Below, in pieces: positions 11,905-22,425 of a stretch of DNA of 64,000 nucleotides. Origin of the DNA: Emydura subglobosa (taxonomy: Eukaryota; Chordata; Testudines; Chelidae); contig ML679995.1 in the NCBI GenBank assembly GCA_007922225.1, positions 5,336,689 through 5,400,688 of the forward strand, in the 5' to 3' direction. Both the position numbers and the translations under genes were made by a program. Numbering within the stretch: the first letter of the stretch is position 1; each line of letters opens with the position of its first letter. The notes below the pieces were generated by a model. That model had not been told where the DNA came from and did no database searches. It was given only the letters and a program-made list of their open reading frames with translations.

Positions 11905-12080
11905 CCTCTGACTATCTGTATGCATCTCTTGTGTCTTATACTTAGATTGTAAGCTCTTTGGGGCAGGGACTGTCTTTTGTTCTGTCTTTGTACAGCACCT
12001 GGGACAGTGTAGTCCTGGTCCATGAGTAGGGCTCCCAGGAACTAAGACAATAAATAACAAATAGTAAATAATAAGCAGAG
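11905..12080 (+). repeat. L2-like LINE/SINE 3' end
   Basis: Contains TTAGATTGTAAGCTCTTTGG, GGCAGGGACTGTC, TTTGTACAGCACCTGGGACA and TCCTGGTCCATGAGTAGGGC, then an AATAAATAACAAATAGTAAA tail. This is the conserved tail shared by L2-type LINEs and the SINEs that copy their 3' end. Confidence 0.75.
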
Positions 12081-12560
12081 GAAGGCAATATTCCCAGGCC
12101 TATTCGTGGGGGCATGCTATTTGTTATTTGGGAATACTGGGATTCCTCTGCAGTTTGAGAGCACATATCACCCCCTCGCCTCCAAATTTCAAGAACACAT
12201 TTTGGACAATGCATCGTTCATCATTCGACAGTCTCCTGTTACAAATTATCAGGCCTGCTATAGGAAGCAAAACCAAACCATGTGGCCAATCACGTGCCAC
12301 AAATAACGGCCAACCAATGGCTAAGATGGACAGTTTGCAAAGAGGCAAGGATATAGTGCAGGGAAACTGTTCTGAACGATGTTGCAAATGCCCATGAACA
12401 CAGGATGCATTACAGTTAACGGGAATGCCTTGCAAGTGATCCATGAACCAAAATCATTGTATTGTGGGCTTGATTAATATTATTTGATCAACTCAAATAG
12501 ACTGATGTAGGATAGATCAGCTGTTTTTAAAGCTCTCCATAATATAGCTAATATGTTGGG

Positions 12561-12621
12561 ATGTAGAGGAATCCATCTACTTTGGGTCCATCCTCTATGT
12601 AGAGGAATCCATCTACTTTGG
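12561..12621. repeat. 36-bp tandem duplication
   Basis: The unit starting ATGTAGAGGAATCCATCTAC at 12561 is repeated from 12597 with no mismatch over the 25 bases that can be compared, giving a period of exactly 36 bp. It is a short recent duplication in otherwise unique sequence. Confidence 0.9.
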
Positions 12622-13238
12622 CCTGGCAGATGCAGTCCCAGTGAGGCAGCATCGGTAAGGCAAGCAGGATGTGGCTCAATCTCGCTATATCTCCATATGA
12701 CGGTCGCTCACCTTAAGGAATAAATGCTTCTTGTTACCTTCATTAGCACATTGCACTGAATATACAATTACTGTCACTTTCACTAGTATGTTTCATTGGA
12801 TATCTTGTCGCTTGCCATCCACACATTAGTTCAATGTGCTCGATTTATTTATACCGTTAATTTTGCTTTATTTCCAGGGGCTTGCTGTGAACATACTGTG
12901 ATGCAGTTACCGTGATCACAATTGCAATAAATAAATCCACTGGGAAATTATCTCTAGAATACATCTTCATTGACATGAGTCAACACACTATGGTTTTTCC
13001 CTTACATTTAAGAGCCAGTGGTCATGTACCAGACTTTTGGGCTTGATCACCAAACTGACAAGAAGAACAATCAACCTACTTGTGATCAAAGCAGTGGAGA
13101 AAAAGTGCCCTTAGTAGTAAATCAGGTGAAAAGTCAGTTTCATGGTGTGAATGTGTTTGTGTATAAACAATCTTTACGGATCGCTAGCTATATTTTTCCT
13201 GTTATACAGTGTCTAAATAATACAGTGATGGCTGCATT

Positions 13239-13265
13239 AGATAGATAGATAGGTAGATAGCTAGA
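13239..13265. repeat. (GATA)n microsatellite
   Basis: AGATAGATAGATAGGTAGATAG-type run with one interruption, about six units long. Confidence 0.9.
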
Positions 13266-13552
13266 TTTTAGCAACAGGAAAATTGTTCTCTTGAAATCCT
13301 TAATTCTCAAGGGAAAAGCTGCCTATTCCATTGGCTAAAGGGAAATGTTTGTTTCTTTCTGTCAATAAACTTCATTTTTCACTAAGTGAAATTTTAGCCT
13401 CTGTCGATTTTATTTTATTTTGATAATTCTTGCTGTGAATAAGTTGTATTTGCTGGTTGAAATGGCTGCATGCTGCCACTGACTGAGTTGGCAAATTCCT
13501 GCAAATACTGGAAGAAATGTCATGTGTCACTGAGCGAAATTGTATCAGAAAA

Positions 13553-13760
13553 TAGGAATTGCCATATTAGATCCAGCTCCTGATCCTGCTAGTCCAATAT
13601 TCTGTCTCTGACAGTGGCCAGACCAAATGTTTCAGAGGAAAGTACAAGAGCCCTGACGTGGATACTTAGTCAATAAACTGCACAGAGAGAATTTTCTTCC
13701 CAGACCCATCAAGTAGTGATTGATTTATACTCTGAAGCAAGGTGGTTTATAGCTTCATTG
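13553..13760 (-). repeat. CR1 LINE 3' region (subfamily with GACAGTGGCC)
   Basis: Reads AGGAATTGCCATATTAGATC, AGTCCAATATTCTGTCTCTG, ACAGTGGCCAGACCAAATG and TTTCAGAGGAAAGTACAAGA. This is the reverse strand of the CR1-type tail that is seen in + orientation at 33101-33199. Diverged. Confidence 0.65.
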
Positions 13761-16189
13761 CGCTTCATCATGGCTACATATTAAATGGTGAAAAGTCAAT
13801 GACTTTGTCAGCAAAAGTGATCCAAAATACTGAAGTTCCAACCCTAATCTTGCCCAAAGACCTTCCTGTCATGTTGACCGCTGCATTCTGAACTATTTAA
13901 TTCACACCATTGCTGTTGTAAAGGACTGTCTGCAAGAATGAGGAAGTCCACTGGTCCTTAGACAGAGGGAGCTAGAAGAACTAGCCAACAGATGTATAAA
14001 CTGAACTCTGCCTTCTGCTATTCATCTGCCAGCGTGTTCGCAATTATATTAATCTCTGGCCAACAAAGAAGATAAAAGGCCTAATAAATAGCATTACTGA
14101 CAGTGAATGGAGTATTTCAGTTGGTAGAGGTTATGAAGCGAAACATCTTCAGTTGCATTCACCATGCTGCTGGGTATGCAGTTTGCCTGGTGTGAAATTT
14201 TGTTGAAGACTGTTGTGAGTGCAGGAATGTGAACACGGATTGGTTGCAGCGGCCCGCGTATGCCATATCTAGTGCAATACCCTGCACACCAGGGCAAAGG
14301 GAGGGTGAGATTTCAAAGGGAACTCTGAGTTGCCTCGCTTTCCTGGGTTTAGGTCAGGCCCTTCCAATGTTTTGAACATAGTTTTTGTGGTTTAATTTGC
14401 ATAATTGATGAGATGGAAAATTATCTCTATGATTGATGGATGTTCTGAATGCACCATAGTTTGCCACGAAATATAACGCATCTATAGATGAGTGAGCAGC
14501 TCCTGCCATGTTATTTCCCAACGGAGCTATAAAATGCAAACTTAACTTTATTGGGTTGTTTTTTGTTTTTAATTCTTTTCCAACACAGTAAGCAAACACA
14601 GCGTCAACTAAAGTTGCCATTTTCCGTCGTTGACCTGCAAGGACATGGTTCAGGTAGAAAAACAAAAGACACTGCATTTCTGGATCTGTTTCATGACTTA
14701 CCTGTCTCATACAATGAACTGCCCACTGGAAATTGTTTAATTATATAGCTGGGTTGTATTATATATCCACCGACTCTGGACACATTCCTGATACTCCTAA
14801 TTGAATTCAAGGATTCTCTTGAGTGATTCCACTGCCATTTGTTCTAGCAGTCTGCCCCCATACAGCAAAGAGCTTAAATGGCTGTGATTTACGAATGTGC
14901 TTGCGTGCTTTGCTGTATGTAAGTATGCACTCAAATGATCTGCTGAACTGTGGCCTTGGAGAGGTGTTGTAACATAAGCGATCTAGTGAACTGGAATATG
15001 TCTGTTCGGTTCTGTTCACCAGTCGGTGGCCAGACGCTGGTAAGGGTTTATGAAATCTCTTTACACATCAGCCCCTTTTGGTGGCTGGACTCACATTGCA
15101 GCATACGTCTTCCACGAATTAGCCTCCCCTGAGACTTGAACTAGGGACCTCCTGGTAAACCAGCAGAAGATTTATCACATAAACTAAAGGAGACCCTGGG
15201 CCAAGGGGAATGACCCTAACACCAGAAGGCCATGGTTCTTTAAGAGATCAGAGAACACATGACTCCTTTTTCGCACCCCCCAGACAATACTGTCAGGACT
15301 GCAGGACACACACAGAGAAACAGGAACTCCCACTCTCCAAGAAGAGCAGACATGCCCTGAGCCTGTGATCTAGGATTCTAGGGCAACCTGAGAGCCGGGA
15401 TTGGGGTGAACAGTAGCATGGGTCAAGCTGACGACTCTTTCCTGCCACCTGAGAAGTGACTGTGTCTGTGTCTCACTGCAGATCTAAAGACAAAAGCCAC
15501 TTGGGTAAAAATGGGCAGAACGCCACTGTAGCCAATGGAGCTGAATATCACCGGGTTTCCCCCCACCCAGAACCTTGGATAAAAGAGAAGAATGAAGGAT
15601 TAACCTCTTGACCACCTCTCTGTCACTGTAACAACACCTTATACTGGACTAATGTGGTCTCATCTGGAGGCTGCTATCTGAATAGCTCACAGGCTCTTTT
15701 GAAGTGAAAAACACACAGATTTGTTCCATCCTCTGGAAATAATTGAGTCAGGGCCCTTCCCTTTCATCTGAGAGACCTTATCAGGTGTTTACTGGGGGGA
15801 AAAATCAGGCCAAAGAGTAAAATAATGAAGAATTCATGATCAAGTTGCATCTATTCCAAAGGCAACTGCCCCGGCTCTTTTCCAACTAGGAACTTTTCCA
15901 CCAAAGAAAATGAAAGATATTCTCTCTCCACCCCCTGCCCCCTGCAATGCCTGTGACAAAGAGTTGATTAGTTATGATTGGATGCTAAAGTTGAAGTGGT
16001 ACAGCACTCCAATCAATTTCTCTACAATCAATTCGTTACACTGAACTCTGGTTTTCTCAGGCCACAGCCGCCTGACATCCATCAGTTCCTCTTTTTCCCC
16101 CTCTCCTAAGTTCCAGCGAGCAACTGAAGGAAACTCACTAGGCTGAACTGGAGATCACTTGTCTGCATGCTATTGGGCAGACACATTAA
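13761..16189. other. Unassigned non-coding stretch
   Basis: No exon, RNA gene or recognisable element over about 2.4 kb. Frames at 14354-14710 (reverse, 118 aa) and 14551-14748 overlap antisense to each other and show no domain. Nothing else could be supported. Confidence 0.5.
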
Positions 16190-16345
16190 CAGCGTTAGCC
16201 GTCCGGAGCTGAGCAGCTCAGCTGCACACTTCGAGCTTCCAGGGCGATATTATATCTGACATTCAATTTGGAACCATAAACTCCTTTAATGTAATATCTC
16301 AGCACAATGATAGTAATAAGGCAGCAGGGTCTGCTTTCTGTTTAA
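16190..16345. other. Candidate conserved non-coding element (weak)
   Basis: Repeat-free sequence with several CpGs, a perfect 17-bp palindrome AGCTGAGCAGCTCAGCT at 16207-16223 overlapping an E-box CAGCTG, and AT-rich words such as CCTTTAATGTAATATC. The composition resembles vertebrate conserved elements, but conservation itself cannot be judged from one sequence. Confidence 0.25.
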
Positions 16346-16794
16346 CCACCACAAGGAAAACAAACAAACAAAATCCTAGCTAGCCTCCTTTGCTGCTTTC
16401 TTATGGATACATTCTTCAATATTTAAATAACGGGGACAGAAGAGGGACGGCATGGTTTCTGGGCTGCCACGAAGGTGTGCTCTTCCCCTGCAAAATCCTA
16501 CATGCTGGAGATGTCAAATCTGCAGACGTTGTCTCCATGCCCCGTGCGACTTTCCAAAACTATACAGGAACTATGCTTGTTTCTGGGTAACCTGTGACCA
16601 CCTCGCACATTTGTCAGAAGTTAAAGGGTTAAATAAATCTTAACACCCTTCCCCCACTCCCTGTATAATTTTCAAAGCATTGCTTGGGTTATTAGTGGCA
16701 TGGTTTCCATTACAATTACATGGCTAAGATCCCACTGATGCTGCAAAAATATACTCCTGTGAGACTATCATAAATCCATCTCCACATTTAGATG

Positions 16795-16937
16795 ATGATA
16801 ATATTTATAGTTCTTGGCACTTCTTTAGTGCTTTCCATCCAGAGATCTGAAGGTGCTTTACAACAGTAGGTCTCGTGAGCTCCTGTTTTATAGACAGAGG
16901 AACTGAAGCATAGAGAGATGAAATGACACAGTAAGGA
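16795..16937 (-). repeat. MIR-like SINE
   Basis: Contains AGTGCTTTCCATCCAGAGAT, CTGAAGGTGCTTTACAACAG and TTTTATAGACAGAGGAACTG, then AAGCATAGAGAGATG. This is the reverse of a MIR core plus its 3' region. Confidence 0.75.
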
Positions 16938-17043
16938 GAATTTATGGTTCTGGTTGAAAATCATGCAAAACTAGCAAGATTTTTCACTAGAGAGAGTTCC
17001 AACCTGAAACCCTGGATCCAAACACCTTCTGGCTTTAGGATTT

Positions 17044-17114
17044 AGTGGCCTGGGATACAAAGGAAGTCAGACGAGATGAGCTCTCAGTCCCTTCTGGCCT
17101 TAAACTCTAAGGTT
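17044..17114 (+). repeat. CR1 LINE 3' end
   Basis: Reads GTGGCCTGGGATACAAAGGA, GTCAGACGAGATGAGC and CAGTCCCTTCTGGCCTTAAA. This is the standard CR1 tail, 5'-truncated to about 70 bp. Confidence 0.8.
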
Positions 17115-17417
17115 CAGATCTGGTTCCATGGGCTCTTTAATGGTCTGAACTTCCCACGTCTCATCCAAACATTGCCTGATCTGGACCTGAACTTCGCAAT
17201 ACAGGCTCCTGTCTATTTTCCAGCCTGAGACAAGGCAAAACTTGGTGTTTTGCTTTGATTTTTTTTTTCATTGAGCCCCAAAAGCTAAATAAGACTCAGG
17301 GAAGCATGACCATGCATGAACCAAAGCCAGAAAAAAAGCATTTTCACAGATCCCTTGGAATAAAAGTCACAGAACACAACACTTCCCCGTCCTGCACCCC
17401 TATCTTTCCGGGCACTA

Positions 17418-17684
17418 CACTTTGAGCTGGAGGTGCGAATTCCAGTTCACGCAGAATTGCTGTGATGGAGCTGGTGGGTGAAAAACAGAGTTCAGCTGCA
17501 ATGGTGTGAGAAATGGGAAGGGCTAGCATCTCAGTCAAGATCGTACTTGGATGGGTGGCTCCTCCCACTGCTTGCATCACTGCAGCTGTGCTCTATTTTT
17601 ATCATGCTAGTTGGGTCAGAGTGAGGGTGGTTACGGGTCTTCAAACTGGAATTATGCCTCTAGCGTGATGTGGAGACACACCCC
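17418..17684. repeat. Diverged family A-like palindromic element
   Basis: AATTCCAGTT near 17440 is matched by an inverted AACTGGAATT near 17645. CTGCAGCTGTGCTCTATTTT TATC-like and GAGACACACCCCAC words near the right side resemble decayed family A subterminal and terminal sequence. The boundaries are approximate. Confidence 0.4.
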
Positions 17685-17993
17685 ACTGAAGTCGACGGGA
17701 ATTATTTGTACCCTGTGGGATTGGACGGGAGTTGTGTCCCCTGATTTTCACAGTTCTAATGATAACACCCTTACAAAAGATTTTTCTCTCTTTCTCTCTC
17801 TATGCCTGATCTGATTCCTGGTAAAGTCAATGAAAAGTTTTCAGTTAACTTTAGCAGTAGCTTGTCTGGACCCTACATTAACACATTGAATATCCATACT
17901 TTTGTGGTTGGATAGAAAACTTCCTTTCTCTCTGTCTCTTTCTGATTATTGTCTTTGTTTTTTGTCCTTCCTTCCCTCCCTCTTTCATTAATG

Positions 17994-18155
17994 CAGCAGT
18001 GGTTGAATGTAAATCTTCTTTCTATGTATATTTCCATAGCTATACTATGTTTGCGACAGTGGTTGAATATAAAGCTTTCTCTCTGTGTGTGTTTCTATAC
18101 TTAACCCACAAGTACTGCAGTGGGGGGCGGGAGGGTTATAAAACTTCTCTGGCTC
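17994..18155. repeat. Degenerate minisatellite, ~60-bp period
   Basis: The unit CAGTGGTTGAATGTAAA at about 17997 recurs as CAGTGGTTGAATATAAA exactly 60 bp later, and a weaker copy starting CAGTGG with GTTATAAAACTTCTCT follows 61 bp further on. A possible older unit (TGTGGTTGGATAGAAAACTT) lies upstream at about 17903. Each unit carries a CTTTCTCTCTGTG-like pyrimidine stretch. Confidence 0.65.
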
Positions 18156-18239
18156 CCTCTTCCCAGCTTGTCCTCAGACACTGAGTGAATGCCAGAGAAC
18201 TAGGCTCAAACTATTCAAAAGCATTTAGACAGCTTTACT

Positions 18240-18800
18240 TGGCAACTCTCCGGTCAAACTTTCCACACTTTAGGAAAGGATATGTCGCCCCTCTTGGCGA
18301 ATCAATTATTCAGACGCTGTAATAGTCCGAGGCATCGTATCAGTAATAAAGTGGTGAATTATTAATCATGGCTTGTGCCGTTTCGATTAGATTTGGGAAA
18401 TTCGGGATTAAATTTCCGGCACCCCGCGTCTCAGACTGAGCACAGCCCAGCTGGGCTGACAGGCATGAGACGGCTTTGTACTTCGTAGGAGGATGCTGGA
18501 TAAAAATGACTTGAAAAGCCTGAGAACTCCAGTTATTATTCTTACTGTTTTGGTTGGAGTTGGAATTACCGAAAAAAGATTTGCGATCTTCAGGGCCGTT
18601 TCAGTTTTGTGACAAACGCATGCTTTAATAGTTCCGTTTTCCTCCTCTTTATTACCTACAAACTCACTAAGTTGCTGCTAGAACCGTATAGGTAGCCCTG
18701 GATAGACTACATAGAACCGTGGCGTCAAAGAATTGCCGCTCGTGTGAGTACTGTGTATTGTGAGTGCGTGTATTTACACGTCCCACATTTTATCGACAAT
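18240..18800. promoter_or_regulatory. Candidate conserved regulatory block (CpG-retaining)
   Basis: No repeat is recognisable here. Between 18281 and 18440 there are about ten CpGs although the sequence is not GC-rich, whereas CpG is sparse in most of the window. Homeodomain-type words are dense: ATCAATTATTC, GAATTATTAATCATGG and TCGATTAGATTTG. Short clean words and the absence of open frames fit a developmental enhancer rather than an exon. This is an inference from composition only. Confidence 0.35.
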
Positions 18801-19897
18801 ACACAGGGAGGCTGAAATCACATTAATTGGGAACACAGGGCCGCCATAGCTAAAATTGCTAAGGCAGTCCTGGTTTGGGGAAGGGTTGACGGAGGGAGCT
18901 TAATGGATGGAACGAGTGCTTTGCAGTCCATGAGACTTTGCTCGAGGTCCAGAGGAAAACGATTCTGGCAGTCCCCAGCTGACTGTCATCCCCTCTAACA
19001 AACCACCACATAAATTCAACCCAATTTTGCCTGATCAATTTTGTTTAGCTTTCACTTGCAGCTGCTGCATACCACGGAGAATGCGCCTTGTGGGGCCGCA
19101 GAGCTTCTTTTCACGGGCAAAGCGGCTCTTGTAAACCGGCTGCCATTTATGATGATAATAGTAAAAGCAGATTTAATCCAGAGTACACAACCGGGGGATG
19201 TGGGAGGAGTGAGTTGGGGGGTGGATTTACAGGCTTTGGCATTTCCCAGTGGAGTCCTATCTGCTGCCATCTATGTAGTTCTGTCTCTTTAAAGCTGGTT
19301 TTGATGGGGAAAGGAGGATGAATGATGGTTCCCTCTCCCCAAGTGTCATGCATGGACTAAGGCAATGGCAGACGTCAGGGCAGAAGATAAGAGTGAGGGG
19401 TCAGGGTGGCATGGCAGGGGCTGCAGAGGGTGACTGTGGTGACTGCTGGCATCTGGGGCAGAGGAGGTAGGTTCTGGAGTTGAGGTAGGTTAATGGGCAC
19501 CCTCTCACCAGCAATCCAGAACCCTCCTAAAACCCCGGAAGGGCCAGAGGGAAGGGTTGGGATGCCGTCAGACAGGCTGTGCTCCAGCCCAAGCAGAACA
19601 ACTGCCAGAAATGTGTGACGAAAGCCCATTTCCACTCTTGCCTGTCGCACAACTTAAACCTGCTCCAAACTTTAATATGGGGCATACGAGGGCTGGGACT
19701 TTCACAATTCTGGCACGATGCCTCCTGTCCTCTAGGCTGACTTTCCCTGAGTAACACTGATTTCCTGTAAAAAGAAGACCCTTCCTTCCTGCAGAACAGA
19801 AAGTATTTGAATGCCTCAGGAGTGTGAGCGTGACGCAAACAGTGCACCGTCTTCTGGGGGCCTCTGAATTTCACCCGAGTCAGTGTAAATTTACCAG
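18801..19897. other. Unassigned stretch with overlapping frames
   Basis: Several 60-115 aa frames overlap on both strands between 19040 and 19870. None shows a domain or a consistent start. The part at 19040-19200 is CpG-bearing and repeat-free and may belong to the candidate regulatory landscape next to it. No gene is claimed. Confidence 0.4.
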
Positions 19898-19993
19898 ACG
19901 TACAAATGGAGACACAGAGGGGTTACGTAACATGGCGAGTCAGTAGCAGAACCATGATTAGAACCCTGGTAGCCTGACACCTACTCCCGCCTT
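19898..19993 (-). repeat. MIR-like SINE fragment
   Basis: Reads GACGTACAAATGGAGACACA, GAGGGGTTACGTAACATGG, then CAGTAGCAGAACCATGATTA and GAACCCTGGTAGCCTGACAC. This is the reverse strand of the tRNA-related and core part of a MIR. Confidence 0.65.
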
Positions 19994-21451
19994 GCGATCA
20001 GTGAGAAAAGGCGCCTAGAGGTCCAAAATCAAGCATGCCCTGTTTCTAGTTATGAAACAGGCCTTATGTTTGGCTAGTTTAATAGCTGATAGAAGAACAT
20101 TCGCCTCAAATGAAGCCCCATACAAAAGCCGAAAAGGACTCTACAATGATGAGGAGGAAAATCCTGGACATGAAGGAAATAACAGTTCATTTCGAGCTTT
20201 TTATTTCATCCCTCTGCCCTGAAGTCAGGGTTTCTCAGCAGAATAAGGAACATGATGGAAATGGGGGTGGGGGGGAAGGAGGAGGCTATTGCATACAGCT
20301 AGTTTCTTACCCACAGAAGCCTTCATGACTTTGGGGGAAAGGAAAGGGAAAAAAAGATTTAAAAAGAATTATTTTTGAAAGAGGAGCTGAAAAAGACATC
20401 AAAACAGATCAAAGAAACTCATGGAAGTTAAGGGGGGGGAAAAAAGAAGGAAAAGCTCCTGCAGTAACATTGGATGAAAATTAAGCTTCTCAGATCTGTT
20501 GAAAAGATATTCTGTTTGATCTTTTCTATCTTCTGCTCTGATTATCCAGGTTCCTTTTGATGTTGCTGAGCCCTATAGAACTGATATGTAAAAATACACA
20601 TACATATGTATTAATACAGATGGCACACACGTGCGCTCACACATGGATGTGCTAGCCGGCTATGAATGGGAGGTAATTCACCAATAGAGAGGTGGCATCA
20701 CAAGGATGGATTTCCTCGCTCTGGTTCCTAAACTGAACTCTGGCTGCTTTCATGTCACTATTTAATAAGAAGCTGCCATAGTGGGAGTGAGAGAACAAAA
20801 TTCTTGCTATGAGTCTCAAAAGGTTCCAAAGATGGGGATTTGGAATGGGGGAAAGAAAAGTTTTTAAAGTCTCACAAGTAAAGATGTCTTTTTCCCCCCT
20901 CTGCTTCATTCCTGTTGTATATATTTGTGTCCCTTCAGAGACTGGGGATCTTGAAAAGACCTGGATAGGCAATCATGAGGACCAAAGTCTTCTAGTAACC
21001 CACAGAACAGATACAGCACTGGAAACAGCAACATAAGAATCCTCCATGCTACCTTTTGTAAATGCGCCATGTAGGGTGGGCAGGAGAGATACACTCAGTC
21101 TCTTTGAGTGCAGACTGTTATCTTCAGGGTGGGTGGGTGTTCGTGACGTGGACACATAGCCAATAGGAAATGGACTATGCTCACCAACTCATTTGACATA
21201 GGCTTCTAAATAGCCATTGGTTACTACAGACCTGAGCAGATTTAAACTGATTGCATGCATCCATGCATCCTTCAGTAGCTGGAAATGAATGTAACACATA
21301 AATACTGTGGTTTCCAATACTGAAGGTCTGCACTCTTTTTCTATCATTGCTTATGTTCAAATAGCTTCTTTAAACAAGCTCTCCCCAGCTACCAGCTTTG
21401 GCGTTGCGTAAATTTACCTTTTAAAAAAGATGCCTTCATAAGAATTTGCAA
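19994..21451. other. Unassigned non-coding stretch
   Basis: No exon or firm repeat. Purine-rich patches occur at 20330-20460, and a short TATG/ACAC-rich patch at about 20590-20645. Frames at 20652-21155 overlap on both strands without features. Confidence 0.5.
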
Positions 21452-21571
21452 AAATAGGCGAGGGGTCTGTTTCAGGGGTGAGTGGGTGGGTGAGGTTCTG
21501 TGGCCTGCACTGTGCAGGAGGTCAGACTAGATGTTCATGATGGCCCCTTCTGATCTCAGAGCCTATGAGTT
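21452..21571 (+). repeat. CR1 LINE 3' end
   Basis: Reads GGGTGAGTGGGTGGGTGAGG, TTCTGTGGCCTGCACTGTGC, AGGAGGTCAGACTAGATG and GGCCCCTTCTGATCTCAGAG, then CCTATGAG. A well preserved CR1 tail. Confidence 0.85.
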
Positions 21572-21829
21572 GTGCATGAGCAAGGATGACATGCATTGGC
21601 CCCCTGTTTGTGTGACCTTAACAGGACCTAATCACAGTCAGTGAGAGTTTTACTAAAAGCATCATTTGAGAGACACATTTCCTGACCTCTCCTTGCTGCT
21701 GCTAAATTACCCTGCTCTGAGCTGCACAAGGTGAAACTGATGCGACAGATGTCTTTCTCTTGTGTAACAGTGGGCGATAGAGGAAACAGGATATAATGGA
21801 CTGAACTCTGTGAACACCTGATTCCCAAG

Positions 21830-21986
21830 GCCCTGATTCAGGAAAGCCCTGAAGTACATGTTTAAGTCCATCTTTATTTGGCAAATTACGTAAGCATGTG
21901 CTTACGTCTCATAGACATCAACGGTTCTTAAGCACCTGATCAGACCTAAGCATGTGCTTAAATGCTTTCCTGAAATGGCCCCTGGG
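21830..21986. repeat. Hairpin element with GCATGTGCTTA arms (family C-like)
   Basis: Left arm CCCTGATTCAGGAAAGC, then TACATGTTTAAGTC. Right arm CCTAAGCATGTGCTTAAATG, then CTTTCCTGAAATGGCCCC. The arms are inverted copies. An internal AAGCATGTGCTTACG repeats the arm motif. Confidence 0.65.
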
Positions 21987-21988
21987 CC

Positions 21989-22105
21989 TGGTTCTGACCT
22001 AGCTCTGTGGCCTGGAGAAATTATTTTCTTTGCCTCAGTGTCACTATCTGCAAGATAAGAGTAATATTTCGCAGGGTGTCTCAAAGTTTAATTACTTACA
22101 AACCA
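21989..22105 (+). repeat. MIR-like SINE fragment
   Basis: Reads GGTTCTGACCTAGCTCTGTG, then TTCTTTGCCTCAGTGTCACT, ATCTGCAAGATAAGAGTAAT and GCAGGGTGTCTCAAAG. This is the MIR core in forward orientation. It directly follows the hairpin element ending at 21986. Confidence 0.65.
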
Positions 22106-22116
22106 TAAGGCCAGGA

Positions 22117-22166
22117 CCGCAGCTGGTGCAAATCAGCTTAGCACAGTTTAAGTCAAATTACACCCA
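22117..22166. repeat. Family C half-hairpin
   Basis: GGACCGCAGCTGGTGCAAAT, then CAGCTTAGCACAGTTTAAG and CAAATTACACCC. One arm and part of the loop of a family C hairpin are recognisable. Confidence 0.45.
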
Positions 22167-22224
22167 TTGAATATCCAGTGCATGCTATCAGCCATAGTTA
22201 CTTCTCTGGCCCCCACTATCAGAG

Positions 22225-22425
22225 TAGCTGAGAACCTCACAATCTTTAACGTTTCTCTTCACAATGTCCCTGTGAATAGGGCACTTCTGTTATGCCCATT
22301 TTACAGATGGGGAACTGAGGCATAGAGAATCCAAGTCATTTGTACAGTCACATAAGAAGCTTGAGACAGAGCAGGGACGTGAACCCACTGGACAATCCTT
22401 CTCCTTCTCTACTGCGCTGTATATT
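22225..22425 (-). repeat. MIR-like SINE
   Basis: One of the better preserved copies: GAACCTCACAATCTTTAACG, CACAATGTCCCTGTGAATAG, CCCATTTTACAGATGGGGAA, CTGAGGCATAGAGAATCCAA and CAGAGCAGGGACGTGAACCC. Reverse orientation. Confidence 0.8.

Larger units (their letters stand above)
12081..13552. other. Unassigned stretch
   Basis: No exon recognised. Several overlapping frames at 12100-12440 on both strands are uninformative. The stretch contains the 36-bp tandem duplication at 12561-12621 and the GATA repeat at 13239-13265, listed separately. Confidence 0.5.

Noticed and set aside
19041..19353. Four overlapping frames on both strands, considered as a GC-rich exon
   Set aside because: No frame stands out and no domain or splice signals support one over the others.
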